Shown: positions 25,269 to 36,667 of the stretch, piece after piece
Layout of the letters: each line of letters starts with the position of its first letter
How positions within the stretch are numbered: position 1 is the stretch's first letter
Assembly: GCA_016841945.1 (NCBI GenBank)
Contig: JAENYC010000015.1
Location: forward strand, 1 to 64,000
Length of the DNA: 64,000 nucleotides
Reading direction: 5' to 3'
DNA from: Haloplasma contractile
Lineage (GTDB): Bacteria > Bacillota_I > Bacilli_A > Haloplasmatales > Haloplasmataceae
Position numbers and translations under genes: made by a program
Notes under the pieces: model-generated
Told to the model about the DNA's origin: nothing
The model's database searches: none
What the model saw: only the letters and a program-made list of their open reading frames with translations

Positions 25269-26074
25269 AATGAATTCACCAAATCTTCCTGTCTAACATA
25301 TAACTTATCGATTATCTCATAAGTTTTAAGCTTCTTAGATAACTTAACCGTCATCGGGACATCTAAACCGCACTCCCTCATCAAAGCCTCATCTTGTAAT
25401 ATTTCTGTCGGGAGACCTGATGTTATGGTTTTTCCATTTTTCATCACGATTATTCTGTCAGCTAGCATTGCTTCATTAATATCGTGAGTAATAGAAACAA
25501 TCGTTTTATCCCCTTCTGTTTTTAAGTCTTTAATGAGTGATACAATATCATCTCTACCTTGTGGGTCTAACATAGAAGTTGACTCATCAAAGATTAATAC
25601 TTTTGAGTCGAGTGCTAAGGCACCAGCAATCGCTACTCTTTGTTTTTGTCCACCAGATAGCATATGGGGTTCTGAAGATAAATAATCCTCCATCTTCACT
25701 TTTTTTATGTATTTATCAATTCTTTTCTTCATTTCTTCACGATTAATTTGTTGATTCTCCATTCCAAAGGCAAGGTCATCTAATACGGTTGAACCAACAA
25801 ATTGATTGTCTGGATTTTGAAATACTATTCCTACTTCTTTTCTAATATCATAAACCGTTTCTTCACTCAATATTTTTCCATTTACCACAACTTCACCTTT
25901 TAAAGGTACTAATAAGCCAATCAATAACTTAGATAAAGTGGATTTTCCTGACCCATTATGTCCTAAAATACAAACCCATTCTTGTTCATAAATTTCTAAT
26001 GACAATTTATTAATCGCAAGATTTTTATTATCATAACTAAAATATAGATCTTTAACCTTTATAATTGGTTCCAT
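25244..26074 (-). CDS. ecfA1: ECF transporter ATPase EcfA1
   Basis: 276-residue ABC ATPase. Walker A GHNGSGKST, Q-loop VFQNPDNQFVGSTVLDDLAFGMEN, signature LSGGQKQRVAIAG, Walker B VLIFDESTSMLDP with Ser after the catalytic Glu as is usual in EcfA1, and switch His in SITHDINEA. Pairs with EcfA2. Upstream is a small NusG domain II gene (11 bp gap). Confidence 0.95.
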   Translation of the reverse strand: MEPIIKVKDLYFSYDNKNLAINKLSLEIYEQEWVCILGHNGSGKSTLSKLLIGLLVPLKGEVVVNGKILSEETVYDIRKEVGIVFQNPDNQFVGSTVLDDLAFGMENQQINREEMKKRIDKYIKKVKMEDYLSSEPHMLSGGQKQRVAIAGALALDSKVLIFDESTSMLDPQGRDDIVSLIKDLKTEGDKTIVSITHDINEAMLADRIIVMKNGKTITSGLPTEILQDEALMRECGLDVPMTVKLSKKLKTYEIIDKLYVRQEDLVNSLWEYNLKK

Positions 26075-26085
26075 TATTATTCCTC

Positions 26086-26457
26086 CTATGTCACATCATC
26101 GTAAATTGGTTCTCCACCTTCAATGATAATTCTTAGATGATGTGGGACACAAATAATAGGAATACCCGGCATACTGACAAATCCTTGTCTAACATCATCT
26201 TTACTCGGACAATCAGCTTCTAATACTTCCACACCATTATCATGAATATGAATTAAATTATAACCATATTCATTATCAATTACTATTTTTTTATCAATTG
26301 TTTCAGTCAAACGAACTGACTCCACTAATTGTTGATCGATATATATATTCACATATAGTTCATCACCTATACTACTAATATACAATTTATATCCTAATCC
26401 TAATATTACCATTATCACGATAATGATAATACCAATGATGATATCTCCTTTTTTCAT
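26086..26457 (-). CDS. membrane-anchored NusG domain II (NusG_II) protein
   Basis: 123 residues: one N-terminal helix (about 5-27), then a beta-rich domain with the features of NusG_II proteins (ETIDKKIVIDNEYGYNLIHIHDNGVEVLEADCPSKD... represented here by the HIHDNGV and EADCPSKDD landmarks, then GFVSMPGIPIICVPHHLRIIIEGG). Cys at the DCPSK position and in IICVPH are conserved in this small family, which is found mostly in clostridia and relatives. It is not a transcription factor by itself; its role is unknown. It leads the ecf operon, behind its own promoter and after the rplQ terminator. Confidence 0.8.
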   Translation of the reverse strand: MKKGDIIIGIIIIVIMVILGLGYKLYISSIGDELYVNIYIDQQLVESVRLTETIDKKIVIDNEYGYNLIHIHDNGVEVLEADCPSKDDVRQGFVSMPGIPIICVPHHLRIIIEGGEPIYDDVT

Positions 26458-26487
26458 ACCTTCACCTACTTTTCTTTAGCACCTACA

Positions 26488-26516
26488 TTATAACAAATTT
26501 TTTATTCGATTACACT
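26488..26516 (-). promoter_or_regulatory. possible promoter of the NusG_II-ecf operon
   Basis: A clear -10 (TATAAT at 26488-26493) about 30 bp upstream of the start; the region 17 bases further (GTGTAA) is a poor -35. Confidence 0.4.
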
Positions 26517-26561
26517 AACAATTGTTTCATTATACAAATTATTTATATAATCAAACAATTG

Positions 26562-26595
26562 AAAAATAGAGGACAAGTGATCATCACCCGTCCCC
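26562..26595 (-). terminator. terminator of the S10-spc-alpha cluster
   Basis: GGGGACgGGTGAT / ATCACttGTCCtC hairpin followed by UAUUUUU on the minus strand, 8 bp after the rplQ stop. It ends the ribosomal protein cluster. Confidence 0.85.
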
Positions 26596-26602
26596 ATTTT
26601 TA

Positions 26603-26968
26603 TTATTCAACAAATTCAATAATTGACATTGGAGCACGATCACCTTGACGTGTTCCTATTTTTAATATTCTAGTATAACCACCTTGACGTTCTTGATAAC
26701 GAGGGGCGATATCAGAGAATAATTTTTGAATTGCATCTTGTTGTTCATCAGCTTCTTTACGACGTACATATGCGGCAACTTGACGACGAGCGTGTAAATC
26801 ACCACGTTTTCCTAAAGTCACCATTTTTTCTACAATCGAACGGATTTCTTTAGCGCGTGTTTCAGTTGTAGTAATTCTCTCATGAATGATTAAATCCGTC
26901 ACTAAATTACGTAACATATGTTTACGATGATCGCTTCTTCGACCTAATTTACGATATCCTCTAGCCAT
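26603..26968 (-). CDS. rplQ: 50S ribosomal protein L17
   Basis: 121 residues with the L17 signature [22 protein letters not shown] and the [12 protein letters not shown] and [13 protein letters not shown] segments. Binds 23S rRNA near the tunnel exit. Last gene of the alpha operon (rpsM-rpsK-rpoA-rplQ). Confidence 0.98.
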   Translation of the reverse strand: MARGYRKLGRRSDHRKHMLRNLVTDLIIHERITTTETRAKEIRSIVEKMVTLGKRGDLHARRQVAAYVRRKEADEQQDAIQKLFSDIAPRYQERQGGYTRILKIGTRQGDRAPMSIIEFVE

Positions 26969-27016
26969 CGTATTCTGGTCCTCCTTCCATAATTAATGTG
27001 AAATTCGGATAATGAA

Positions 27017-27967
27017 TTAATTTCTACGTAATGAAAGTCCTAATTCATTCAATTTATCTTTTACTTCTTTTAATGACTTACGACCTAAGTTACGTACCTT
27101 CATCATATCTTCTTCAGTTTGATTTGATAATTCTTGAACTGTATTAATACCAGCACGTTTTAAACAATTATATGAACGAACTGATAAATCTAAGTCTTCA
27201 ATACTCATTTCTAAAATTTTATTTTTGCTGTCTTCTTCACTTTCAATCATGAATTCAGCCATTTTTGCACGATCATTTAATTCAACAAATACTTCTAAAT
27301 GTTCGATTAATATTTTTGACGATAAGGCGATTGCTTCTTGTGGCTCTATGCTACCATTCGTATAGACTTCGATGATTAATTTATCGTAATCTGCATCTTG
27401 ACCAACACGTGTTTTTTCAACTTCGTACTGAACTCTTTCAATCGGTGTATAGATAGAATCAATAGCAATTTGACCAATTTCATTATTAAATTTTTTATTT
27501 TCATCAGCACTAACATATCCACTACCACGACGAGCAGTTAATGTCATATCCAATTTACCACCTTTAGATAGGGTTGCAATATGTAATTTTGGATTGATAA
27601 TCGTCACTTGTTCGTCATGTTCAATATCTGCAGCAGTTACAACACCTTCTCCATTTGCATGGATTTCTAAAACTTTCTCTATATGATCGTCATCAGAATC
27701 GATATGAATAATTAAATTTTTTAAATTTAAGATAATGGTTGTGACATCTTCAACTACACCAGAAATGGCGCTAAATTCATGTTGTACGCCTTCGATTTTT
27801 ATGTTAGTTACAGCTGAACCTGGCAATGAAGATAATAAAATTCTCCTTAATGAATTTCCTAAAGTAATGCCATATCCTCTTTCCAAGGGTTCAATCACAA
27901 ATTTACCATAATATTTATCTCTAGCATATTCTTCGATTCCAATATTAGGTTTCTCAAATCGTAACAT
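27017..27967 (-). CDS. rpoA: RNA polymerase alpha subunit
   Basis: 316 residues. N-terminal dimerisation domain ([25 protein letters not shown]), linker around 230-245, and C-terminal domain from about 248 with helix-hairpin-helix elements ([33 protein letters not shown]) that contact UP elements and activators. Normal length. Confidence 0.99.
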   Translation of the reverse strand: MLRFEKPNIGIEEYARDKYYGKFVIEPLERGYGITLGNSLRRILLSSLPGSAVTNIKIEGVQHEFSAISGVVEDVTTIILNLKNLIIHIDSDDDHIEKVLEIHANGEGVVTAADIEHDEQVTIINPKLHIATLSKGGKLDMTLTARRGSGYVSADENKKFNNEIGQIAIDSIYTPIERVQYEVEKTRVGQDADYDKLIIEVYTNGSIEPQEAIALSSKILIEHLEVFVELNDRAKMAEFMIESEEDSKNKILEMSIEDLDLSVRSYNCLKRAGINTVQELSNQTEEDMMKVRNLGRKSLKEVKDKLNELGLSLRRN

Positions 27968-28032
27968 AATAGCATTAGCCCTCCTTTTTTAATTTTTCCC
28001 CAAGATTTTCTATCAAATATTCCTGTTATAGA

Positions 28033-28416
28033 TTATCCACGAGGACGCTTTGGAGGACGACATCCGTTATGTGGTACAGGAGTTACGTCCTTAATAGATG
28101 TAATATCTAATCCTGCAGCTTGCAATGCTCTGATTGCTGCTTCGCGCCCTGGTCCAGGACCCTTTACAGATACTTCAACTCTTTGCATACCTTGCTCCAT
28201 AGCAGCTTTTGCAGCAGCCTCAGAAGTCATTTGAGCAGCGAATGGAGTAGATTTACGTGACCCTTTGAATCCTAATGCACCAGCACTGCTCCATGCAATA
28301 GCATTCCCTTTTTCGTCTGTAAGAGTAACAATTGTATTATTATAAGTCGAATGAATATGAGCCACTCCAGTCGGAACATTCTTCTTCACACGACGTCTAC
28401 GTACTTGTTTAGCCAT
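28033..28416 (-). CDS. rpsK: 30S ribosomal protein S11
   Basis: 127 residues, with [18 protein letters not shown], the S11 signature [15 protein letters not shown] and [18 protein letters not shown] at the C terminus. Forms part of the 30S platform. Strong RBS. Confidence 0.98.
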   Translation of the reverse strand: MAKQVRRRRVKKNVPTGVAHIHSTYNNTIVTLTDEKGNAIAWSSAGALGFKGSRKSTPFAAQMTSEAAAKAAMEQGMQRVEVSVKGPGPGREAAIRALQAAGLDITSIKDVTPVPHNGCRPPKRPRG

Positions 28417-28435
28417 TTTTTAACCTCCTTCGCTA

Positions 28436-28810
28436 TTACTTAGTAGCTTTTTTCTTATTCGCTACAGTACGTGCAGGACCTTTTCTAGTACGCGCATTTG
28501 TTTTTGTGCGTTGCCCACGTACTGGTAATGATCGACGATGACGTAAACCTCTATAACTTCCGATTTCCATCAAACGTTTAATGTTCATAGAGATTTCACG
28601 ACGTAGATCACCTTCAATTCTATATTTTTCAATTTCACGACGTATACGATTTAATTCATCTTCAGTTAAATCACGTACACGCGTATCAACTGATACATTT
28701 GCATCTTCTAAAATTTTTTCGGCTCTTGATCTTCCAATTCCGAATACATACGTTAATGAAACAACGATGCGTTTTTCACGTGGAATATCTACACCTGCGA
28801 TACGTGCCAT
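28436..28810 (-). CDS. rpsM: 30S ribosomal protein S13
   Basis: 124 residues: [14 protein letters not shown], the helix-two-turn-helix region ([13 protein letters not shown]), [26 protein letters not shown] split as usual, and a basic tail ([12 protein letters not shown]). Head of the small subunit, contacts tRNA in the P site. Preceded by a GGAGGTG RBS. Confidence 0.98.
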   Translation of the reverse strand: MARIAGVDIPREKRIVVSLTYVFGIGRSRAEKILEDANVSVDTRVRDLTEDELNRIRREIEKYRIEGDLRREISMNIKRLMEIGSYRGLRHRRSLPVRGQRTKTNARTRKGPARTVANKKKATK

Positions 28811-28829
28811 TTAAGTGCACCTCCTAAAT

Positions 28830-28946
<117 letters not shown>

Positions 28947-28977
28947 TTAAAACCTCCTTTTTTTTTGGAGCTCATTA

Positions 28978-29196
28978 CTATTTATGTCTGTATGTTATGC
29001 GACCACGTGTTAAATCATATGGTGACAACTCTACTGTCACTTTATCTCCAGGTAAAATACGAATGTAATTCATTCGAATTTTCCCAGAAACATGAGCTAA
29101 AATCTTGTGACCATTTTCTAATTCAACTCTAAACATCGCATTTGGCAATGTTTCGACCACAACAGCTTCTACTTCTATAACATCTTGTTTTGACAT
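28978..29196 (-). CDS. infA: translation initiation factor IF-1
   Basis: 72 residues, OB fold, [20 protein letters not shown] then [29 protein letters not shown] (landmarks HVSGKIR and ILPGD). Binds the A site of the 30S subunit during initiation. Confidence 0.98.
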   Translation of the reverse strand: MSKQDVIEVEAVVVETLPNAMFRVELENGHKILAHVSGKIRMNYIRILPGDKVTVELSPYDLTRGRITYRHK

Positions 29197-29220
29197 AGTT
29201 AAATCCTCCTTTTAAACACA

Positions 29221-29966
29221 TTATACCTGTGTTAAAATTTCGTAACCATTATCTGTTATAACTATTGTATGCTCAAAATGAGCGCATAGTTTCTTATCAG
29301 CTGTAACGACAGTCCAATTATCTGGTAAGACTCGAACGAATCTTTCTCCTTGATTTACCATAGGTTCTATGGCAAGCGTCATACCTTTTTTCAACAATGG
29401 TCCACGATTCGGACGGCCATAATTTGGAATAGGGGGATCTTCATGTAATTTTTGCCCTACACCATGACCTACATACTCCTCAACTATTGAAAATCCATTC
29501 TGTTCGACATAAGTTTGAATAGCATGAGATATATCTAATAATCTGTTACCTAATTTAGCTTTTTTTAAGCCTTCATATAATGATTCTTCTGTAACAGAAA
29601 GTAATTTCAAAGCATCTTCTGATACTTTTCCAACTGAATAACTCCATGCGGAGTCTCCATGATACCCCTTATAAAAAGCACCGATATCGATTGAAATAAT
29701 GTCTCCATTCTTTAATACGCGATGGCCTGGTATTCCGTGTACTAACTCATCATTAACAGATGCACATATACTTCCTGGAAAACCATTATATCCTTTGAAA
29801 CTAGGAATGGCATCATATGAATGAATAACTTCTTCAGCAATTTGGTCTAACTTTTTAGTCGTTATGCCTGGTTTAATATGATTTTTCAACTCTTGGTGCG
29901 TTAAAGCCACTATACGACCTGCTTGCCGCATAATTTCTATTTCGCGTGGAGTTTTACATATAATCA

Positions 29967-29967
<1 letters not shown>
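29221..29967 (-). CDS. map: methionine aminopeptidase, type I
   Basis: 248 residues. Metal ligands of the pita-bread fold: Asp in [17 protein letters not shown] (two Asp), His in [13 protein letters not shown], Glu in LAIEPMV and Glu in [11 protein letters not shown]. His in DELVHGIP is the substrate-side residue. Removes initiator Met. Its ATG overlaps the adk stop (TAATG). Confidence 0.98.
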
Positions 29968-30632
<665 letters not shown>

Positions 30633-30635
30633 TTA

Positions 30636-31964
30636 TCATGATTTAATAAAACCACTATATTTTTGTGATTTAGTTTTTGTTTCTATTTGTTTAAATAATT
30701 CTTGCGCAACACCCACAACGATTAGTAAACTTGTTCCACCAATTCTTACTGAAGGCGGTAAATCAGTGAATATCGAAAATACGATTGGTAGAATCGCTAC
30801 TATCATCAGATAAGTTGACCCAACAACGGTTGTTCTAAGTAATACACCCGATACATAGTTTTCAGTTTCCTTCCCTGGTCTAACTCCAGGAATATATGAA
30901 CCTTGCTTTCTTAAATTTTCTGCTACTTTTTCAGGACTCACTTGAACAAAAGCATAGAAAAATGAGAATAAGAAAATTAATACAACATATATTGTGAAGC
31001 CTATCGGTTGATTATAATCAAAAAACATACTTAACATATTCTTTGTTGACTCATTTTGAATAAATGAAGCTACCGTAAGTGGTAAACTTAATAATGAAGA
31101 TGCAAATATAACCGGAATAACACCAGAAGGATTCAATTTAATTGGTAAATGTGAATCTTTCTTTCCTCTTAGTGTAGCGGCATTGGCACGATTTGCATAT
31201 TGGATTGGAATTTTTCTTACAGCATTTTGCATAAAGATAATCGCAATAATAATGATAATCATAACAAGCATAAATAACAAGAATATTAACCCTTGTTCAG
31301 GTTCAGTTATCATTAACCACTCTTTAAACTTCTTGCCTGCACCACCGACTAGGTATTTATTAGCTAAATCATTCACCATATATGGGAATGTTGCAACAAT
31401 ACCTGCCATGATGATCATAGAGGTTCCATTTCCAATACCTTTAGCTGTAATTTGATCTGCAATCCATAAGACAGCTGCAGTACCTGCTGTTATAACAAGT
31501 GCTATATATACATACATTAGTGGCGTAACATTAGTCGGCGTTAAAAGTGCTCCAAGATATAATCTATCAAATCCAATAGACATCGCTAAGGCTTGAATAA
31601 ACGCTAATGCTAGCGCGGCATAACGTGTCGTTTGTTGAATTTTTTGTTTACCTGTTTCACCTTCTTTAGCCCACTCAGATAATACTGGAACAATATCCAT
31701 TTGAAGCAATTGAATAACAATTGATGCTGTAATGTATGGACTAACTCCTAAGGCAACGATTGAAAATCGCTGTAAAGCTCCACCAGTTAATGCATTAGCA
31801 AATCCTAAAAGAGTTGTTTCTCCTAAGTTTTCTAATACTTTAGCATCTGTTAATGGTACTGGTATATGTGTCATTAATTTAAATACAAAGAATGCAAACA
31901 ATGTGAAATATATACGTTTTCTAAGCTCCTTGTTTTTAAAAGCCTGTACTAATGCATTCCACAT
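30636..31964 (-). CDS. secY: SecY protein translocase subunit
   Basis: 442 residues with about ten membrane helices; start of the protein NALVQAFKNKELRKRIYFTL, plug region GGALQRFSIVALGVSPYITASI, and the cytoplasmic loop with RKIPIQYANRA and EKVAENLRKQGSYIPGVRPG, both SecY signatures. Forms the translocation channel with the unusual SecE encoded at 57426-58097. Its start is 1 bp from the rplO stop. Confidence 0.98.
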   Translation of the reverse strand: MWNALVQAFKNKELRKRIYFTLFAFFVFKLMTHIPVPLTDAKVLENLGETTLLGFANALTGGALQRFSIVALGVSPYITASIVIQLLQMDIVPVLSEWAKEGETGKQKIQQTTRYAALALAFIQALAMSIGFDRLYLGALLTPTNVTPLMYVYIALVITAGTAAVLWIADQITAKGIGNGTSMIIMAGIVATFPYMVNDLANKYLVGGAGKKFKEWLMITEPEQGLIFLLFMLVMIIIIIAIIFMQNAVRKIPIQYANRANAATLRGKKDSHLPIKLNPSGVIPVIFASSLLSLPLTVASFIQNESTKNMLSMFFDYNQPIGFTIYVVLIFLFSFFYAFVQVSPEKVAENLRKQGSYIPGVRPGKETENYVSGVLLRTTVVGSTYLMIVAILPIVFSIFTDLPPSVRIGGTSLLIVVGVAQELFKQIETKTKSQKYSGFIKS

Positions 31965-31965
31965 A

Positions 31966-32445
31966 TTAAATCACCTCAACATTTCCACCAATGGCATTAA
32001 TTTTTTCAGCAGCAGAAGCAGTGAATTTTGTTGCTTTTACAGTTAATTTTTTAGAAAGTTCACCACTTCCTAAAACTTTTATCCCTATTTTACCTTTATT
32101 AACTTTCATTAATTCAGCATTGGTTATGATTTTATTTTGATTTAGAAATTCTGGTGTTACAACAGAACCTTCATCAAACTTATTTAATATGTCTAGATTA
32201 ACTAAAATATACTTCTTTTTCGTAAAATTAGTAAAGCCACGTTTTGGCAAACGTCTATATAATGTGGTTTGTCCACCTTCAAATCCAGGACGAACGCCAC
32301 CACCGGAACGTGAATTTTGACCCTTATGCCCTTTTCCAGCAGTTTTACCTAAACCGGAACCAATACCACGTCCAACACGTTTTCTGGTTTTACGGACAAT
32401 GACTTTTTCACCATCTTCATTATATCCTAAACGATGTAATTTCAC
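31966..32445 (-). CDS. rplO: 50S ribosomal protein L15
   Basis: 159 residues. Instead of the usual MKLHEL-x-P start it reads [22 protein letters not shown] (a slightly longer, charged N terminus), then [18 protein letters not shown] and [14 protein letters not shown], the L15 signatures. Assembled late into the large subunit. The N-terminal variation is about ten residues longer than in Bacillus. Confidence 0.97.
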   Translation of the reverse strand: MKLHRLGYNEDGEKVIVRKTRKRVGRGIGSGLGKTAGKGHKGQNSRSGGGVRPGFEGGQTTLYRRLPKRGFTNFTKKKYILVNLDILNKFDEGSVVTPEFLNQNKIITNAELMKVNKGKIGIKVLGSGELSKKLTVKATKFTASAAEKINAIGGNVEVI

Positions 32446-32462
32446 GGCGAAACACCTCCTTG

Positions 32463-32645
32463 TTATTTTTCTGTTACTTTAACAAAAGTTGAAATTTTAT
32501 TAATCATTCCACGAATTGTAGGTGTATCTTCTTTCACCACAGAGCTATTCACTTTAGTAAGTCCTAAAGACTTAGCATTTTTACGAACTTCAGGTCTTTC
32601 TCCAATCAAACTTTTTAATAAAGTAATCTCTAAATTTTTAGCCAT
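32463..32645 (-). CDS. rpmD: 50S ribosomal protein L30
   Basis: 60 residues: [25 protein letters not shown], the L30 signature, then [14 protein letters not shown]. Standard bacterial short form. Confidence 0.97.
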   Translation of the reverse strand: MAKNLEITLLKSLIGERPEVRKNAKSLGLTKVNSSVVKEDTPTIRGMINKISTFVKVTEK

Positions 32646-32660
32646 TTGGAGTTTCCCTCC

Positions 32661-33164
32661 TTATCCTAAAATTTCCTGTACTGATTTTCCTCTCAATGCA
32701 GCTACATCTTCAATCGTACGTAATTCTTTTAAACCTTGTACTGTTGCACGCACCATATTAATAGCTGAACGTGAGCCTATACATTTTGATAATATATCTT
32801 TAATACCTGCCAATTCTAATACAGCACGAACTGGTCCACCAGCGATAACACCTGTACCGGCTCCAGCAGGTTTTAATAATACTTTTCCTGCACCATAAAT
32901 ACCAGTAATCTCATGAGGGATTGTAGTATTAATAATTGGTACATTAATTAAGTTCTTTTTAGCATCTTCTATTGCCTTTTTAATAGCATCAGGAACTTCA
33001 TTTGCTTTACCAGTTCCCATGCCAACATGACCATTTTTATCCCCAACAACAGCTAATGCAGCAAAACGCATACGGCGTCCACCTTTTACGACTTTAGTAA
33101 CACGGTTGATAGAAACAACGCGTTCGTCTAATTGTAGTTTGTTAGGGTCTATAAATTGACGCAT
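32661..33164 (-). CDS. rpsE: 30S ribosomal protein S5
   Basis: 167 residues. [27 protein letters not shown] is the dsRNA-binding-like N-terminal domain (spectinomycin loop KVVKGGRRM intact), followed by [17 protein letters not shown] in the C-terminal domain. Decoding fidelity protein. Confidence 0.98.
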   Translation of the reverse strand: MRQFIDPNKLQLDERVVSINRVTKVVKGGRRMRFAALAVVGDKNGHVGMGTGKANEVPDAIKKAIEDAKKNLINVPIINTTIPHEITGIYGAGKVLLKPAGAGTGVIAGGPVRAVLELAGIKDILSKCIGSRSAINMVRATVQGLKELRTIEDVAALRGKSVQEILG

Positions 33165-33182
33165 TCAGATTCCCTCCTTTTT

Positions 33183-33545
33183 TTAAAATTCAAGTCCTGC
33201 TTCTCGAGCAGCTTCTGCCATTGCTTTAACGCGTCCATGGTATAAATATCCTGCACGATCAAAAATAACTTGTTTAATTCCTTCTTTTTGTGCTCTTTCT
33301 GCAATCATTTTCCCTACTACTTTTGCAGCTTCAATATTTCCACCATATTTAACATTCAAATCTTTTTCTTTCGTAGATGCACTAACCAATGTTTTTTGAT
33401 TAGTATCATCAATTACTTGTGCTTCAATGTGTTTAGCTGAACGGAACACATTTAAACGTGGCATATCAGGAGTTCCTGAAATTCTTTGACGAATACGTAA
33501 ATGTCTTTTTTTACGAGTTTCGTTACGAGATGGTTTATTAATCAT
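33183..33545 (-). CDS. rplR: 50S ribosomal protein L18
   Basis: 120 residues; [35 protein letters not shown] and the C-terminal [26 protein letters not shown] are diagnostic. Binds 5S rRNA. Confidence 0.98.
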   Translation of the reverse strand: MINKPSRNETRKKRHLRIRQRISGTPDMPRLNVFRSAKHIEAQVIDDTNQKTLVSASTKEKDLNVKYGGNIEAAKVVGKMIAERAQKEGIKQVIFDRAGYLYHGRVKAMAEAAREAGLEF

Positions 33546-33567
33546 GAACTAAGCCACTCCTTTCTTA

Positions 33568-34107
33568 CTATTTTGCAGTTTTACCTTCCTTAATCTTAAC
33601 ATATTCGTTTTTATAACGAATTCCTTTCCCTAAATAAGGTTCAGGAGCACGTAATTTACGAATATTTGCTGCGAACTCACCAACTAATTGTTTGTCACAG
33701 CCTTTTATAATTATTACAGTGTTTTTTGGAACTTCTACGGTAATACCTTCAGGTATTTCTACATCCTCTGGATGAGATTTTCCTAAAGTAAGATTTAATA
33801 TATTTCCTTTTAAAGTCGCACGGTACCCGACACCTTTAATCTCTAATTCTTTAGTGAAACCTTTTGTTACACCATTAATCATATTATTAATAACAGCTCT
33901 AGTTGTACCATGATGCGCTCTTTGTTCTCTTGAATCAGAGTTACGTGTAATAATTAATTGATTATCTTGTCTATCTATATTAACGATATTTTTAAACTGA
34001 AATGACAATTGTCCTTTTGGTCCTTTGACTGAAACAAGATTGTTAGCATCAACATTTACTTCAACCTCATTTGGAATTTCAATGGGTTTTTTACCAATAC
34101 GAGACAT
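33568..34107 (-). CDS. rplF: 50S ribosomal protein L6
   Basis: 179 residues from the ATG at 34107, which is 9 bases from GGAGGTG and gives the canonical MSRIGKKPIEIP start; an in-frame GTG four codons earlier is within the RBS zone. C-terminal KLRAPEPYLGKGIRYKNEYVKIKEGK is the L6 signature. Confidence 0.98.
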   Translation of the reverse strand: MSRIGKKPIEIPNEVEVNVDANNLVSVKGPKGQLSFQFKNIVNIDRQDNQLIITRNSDSREQRAHHGTTRAVINNMINGVTKGFTKELEIKGVGYRATLKGNILNLTLGKSHPEDVEIPEGITVEVPKNTVIIIKGCDKQLVGEFAANIRKLRAPEPYLGKGIRYKNEYVKIKEGKTAK

Positions 34108-34140
34108 TGTACACTGCACCTCCTGTCCAATTATTATTTA

Positions 34141-34536
34141 TTACCATACGTACGCTAATACTTCTCCACCTATTTGTTTTTGTCGTGCATCTCTATCTGT
34201 CATAATCCCTTCCGAAGTAGAAATAACGGCTATACCTAAACCATTCAAAACTTTAGGAAGTTCACTATTTTTAGCAAACACACGTAATCCAGGTTTTGAA
34301 ATACGCTTTAATCCTTTTATAACACGTTCATTTTTAACATATTTTAAATAAACACGTAAAATACCTTGTTTGTTATCCTCAATGTATTCAACATCATTGA
34401 TAAAACCTTCATTTTTTAACACTTCTAACATTTGAAGTTTAATTCTTGAGGCAGGCATTTCAACAACCTCATGTCGCATTTGACTTGCATTTCTGATACG
34501 AGTTAACATATCCGCAATTGGATCTGTCATAACCAT
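34141..34536 (-). CDS. rpsH: 30S ribosomal protein S8
   Basis: 131 residues: [21 protein letters not shown] and the C-terminal [26 protein letters not shown]. The start may be the first or third codon (MVMTD). Central-domain assembly protein and, in some bacteria, an spc operon autoregulator. Confidence 0.98.
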   Translation of the reverse strand: MVMTDPIADMLTRIRNASQMRHEVVEMPASRIKLQMLEVLKNEGFINDVEYIEDNKQGILRVYLKYVKNERVIKGLKRISKPGLRVFAKNSELPKVLNGLGIAVISTSEGIMTDRDARQKQIGGEVLAYVW

Positions 34537-34582
34537 TTTTTATTTCCTCCTTCCCATTAAATGAGAATTTATATTTAAAATA

Positions 34583-34768
34583 TTACCAACTTGATTTTTT
34601 AACACCAGGAATTTGTCCTTTGTAAGCTAAATCACGGAAACAAATACGGCATAATTTAAATTTACGCATAACAGAATGTGGACGGCCACATCTTTCACAG
34701 CGTGTGTATTCTCGCACTTTAAATTTTGATTTTTTATGTGCTTTAACAATTAAAGATTTTTTAGCCAT
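34583..34768 (-). CDS. rpsN: 30S ribosomal protein S14, zinc type
   Basis: 61 residues with a CxxC-x12-CxxC zinc ribbon ([20 protein letters not shown]) and C terminus [11 protein letters not shown]. This is the short zinc-binding form normally found in the spc operon of Bacilli. Confidence 0.98.
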   Translation of the reverse strand: MAKKSLIVKAHKKSKFKVREYTRCERCGRPHSVMRKFKLCRICFRDLAYKGQIPGVKKSSW

Positions 34769-34786
34769 TACCTTACGCCTCCTTTT

Positions 34787-35326
34787 TTACTTTTTAAATG
34801 GCATACCGAGTTGGCCTAATAATTCGCGGCATTCTTCATCTGTGTTAGCGGTTGTTACAATAACAATATCCATTCCACGAACTTTATTTACATCATCATA
34901 ATTAATTTCAGGGAATATTAATTGTTCTTTAACTCCTAATGTATAATTTCCACGACCATCAAAAGCTGTTTTCGATATTCCATTAAAATCTCGAACACGT
35001 GGCAATGAAATTGAAATCAATTTATCTAAAAAATCAAACATGCGTGCTCCACGTAAAGTCACTTTACAACCTATAGACATACCTTCACGTACTTTAAAGC
35101 TTGCAATTGATTTTTTGGCTTTCGTTATCACTGGTTTTTGTCCGGTGATGAGCGTCAATTCCCTTACAGCATCATCTAACACTTTAGAATTTTGAATTGC
35201 GTCACCAACACCCATATTAACCACAATTTTTTCTATTTTTGGTACTTGCATTACTGAAGTATAACTAAACTTTTTTGATAATGCAGGTATTACTTCATTT
35301 TTGTATTTTTCATACAAACGATTCAT
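34787..35326 (-). CDS. rplE: 50S ribosomal protein L5
   Basis: 179 residues: [36 protein letters not shown] (family signature), FRVREG-type [16 protein letters not shown] and the C-terminal [21 protein letters not shown]. Binds 5S rRNA and P-site tRNA. Confidence 0.98.
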   Translation of the reverse strand: MNRLYEKYKNEVIPALSKKFSYTSVMQVPKIEKIVVNMGVGDAIQNSKVLDDAVRELTLITGQKPVITKAKKSIASFKVREGMSIGCKVTLRGARMFDFLDKLISISLPRVRDFNGISKTAFDGRGNYTLGVKEQLIFPEINYDDVNKVRGMDIVIVTTANTDEECRELLGQLGMPFKK

Positions 35327-35356
35327 TTAGGTTGAACCTCCCTTCAAAGTTTGTTA

Positions 35357-35734
35357 TTACTTTCTAAAATTATCTTTATTTGGATTATCTAAGATTTCAC
35401 CTGATGCATTTCTACCAACAGTATAGCGAACCTTGACCAATTTCCCTTCTTTATTTTCCACAAATTTATATCCTACCCTTACAGGTTTTTTGGTTACGGG
35501 GTCTACAATTTGTACATTAGAAGCATGAATTGGTGCCTCGAATTCAACAATACCACCTTGTTGGTCAGCCTGATTAGGTTTTGTATGTTTTTTAACAATA
35601 TTTATTCCTTCAACGATGACTTTTTCTTCTTTAGGTAATACATGCAGTACAGTACCTTGTCTTTTTGTTACATCTAAAGCAGAACTACCTTTTCCTGCGA
35701 TAACTTGAACTTTATCACCTTTTTTAATATGCAT
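35357..35734 (-). CDS. rplX: 50S ribosomal protein L24 with C-terminal extension
   Basis: 125 residues, about 20 more than usual. The KOW domain is standard ([15 protein letters not shown]...[27 protein letters not shown]) and the body ends at the RVGYKF position where most L24 proteins stop; a 30-residue tail ([19 protein letters not shown]...) follows. L24 initiates 50S assembly and sits near the tunnel exit. Confidence 0.97.
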   Translation of the reverse strand: MHIKKGDKVQVIAGKGSSALDVTKRQGTVLHVLPKEEKVIVEGINIVKKHTKPNQADQQGGIVEFEAPIHASNVQIVDPVTKKPVRVGYKFVENKEGKLVKVRYTVGRNASGEILDNPNKDNFRK

Positions 35735-35775
35735 TCTGATTGCACCTCCTAGTTTAAGGTATTCATTCTCGAAAA

Positions 35776-36144
35776 TTATAAAACTTCTGGAGCTAAAGAA
35801 ACAATGCGCATGAAATCATGGTCACGCAATTCTCTCGCTACAGGTCCAAAAATACGAGTACCTCTTGGCGATTTATCATCACGTATAATTACTGCAGCAT
35901 TATCGTCAAATTTAATTAAGGTGCCATTCGGTCTTCTAACTCCATATTTTGTTCTGACTATAACAGCTTTTACAATTTCACCTTTTTTTACCACACCACC
36001 TGGTATAGCTTCTTTAACAGTTGCGATGACAACATCACCAATATTTCCATATTTGCGTGTAGAACCACCCACAACTCTGATTACTAAAATTTCACGTGCA
36101 CCCGTGTTATCCGCCACACCTAAGCGTGTTTCTTGTTGAATCAT
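35776..36144 (-). CDS. rplN: 50S ribosomal protein L14
   Basis: 122 residues: [34 protein letters not shown] and the C-terminal [26 protein letters not shown] are diagnostic of L14. Sits at the subunit interface. Confidence 0.98.
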   Translation of the reverse strand: MIQQETRLGVADNTGAREILVIRVVGGSTRKYGNIGDVVIATVKEAIPGGVVKKGEIVKAVIVRTKYGVRRPNGTLIKFDDNAAVIIRDDKSPRGTRIFGPVARELRDHDFMRIVSLAPEVL

Positions 36145-36183
36145 GATTTGGACCTCCTTTCAGTCTTCCAAAATCTATACTAA

Positions 36184-36453
36184 TTAAATCTTTATAGCTT
36201 TTTCAATGATTTCAACTAAACGAAAATGTTTAGTTCTTGATAATGGGCGTGTCTCCTCTATTCTAACCTTATCACCCATTTCAGCCATATTCTTTTCATC
36301 ATGAGCAGCATATTTTTTTGAATATTTCACACGTTTTTGATAAAGAGGATGTTTTTTATATGTTTCAACAAGAACAGAAATAGTCTTATCTCCTTTGTCT
36401 GAAACAACCTTTCCTATAAATTGCTTACGTCTACTTCGATCATTTTTTTCCAC
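36184..36453 (-). CDS. rpsQ: 30S ribosomal protein S17
   Basis: 89 residues, OB fold: [64 protein letters not shown]. Primary 16S rRNA binder. Confidence 0.98.
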   Translation of the reverse strand: MEKNDRSRRKQFIGKVVSDKGDKTISVLVETYKKHPLYQKRVKYSKKYAAHDEKNMAEMGDKVRIEETRPLSRTKHFRLVEIIEKAIKI

Positions 36454-36472
36454 TAATAGAACCTCCTCTCAG

Positions 36473-36667
36473 CTAGTTATTAAGCTCTCGTTCACGAATG
36501 ATGGTCTTCATTCGTGCGATGTCTTTTTTAACTTGTTTTATACGAGCGGTATTTTCTAATTGCCCTGTTGCTAATTGAAATCTTAAGTTAAATAATTCAT
36601 TCTTTAACTCATCAATTTTAGTTAGTATATCGGGTGTGGAAAAATTTCTGATTTCATTAGCTTTCAT
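36473..36667 (-). CDS. rpmC: 50S ribosomal protein L29
   Basis: 64 residues starting [46 protein letters not shown] is the L29 signature. I set the start at 36667, where GGTGGTGAT precedes the ATG; the open frame extends seven codons further inside rplP. The start overlaps the end of rplP by 11 bp, so translation is coupled. Confidence 0.97.
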   Translation of the reverse strand: MKANEIRNFSTPDILTKIDELKNELFNLRFQLATGQLENTARIKQVKKDIARMKTIIRERELNN

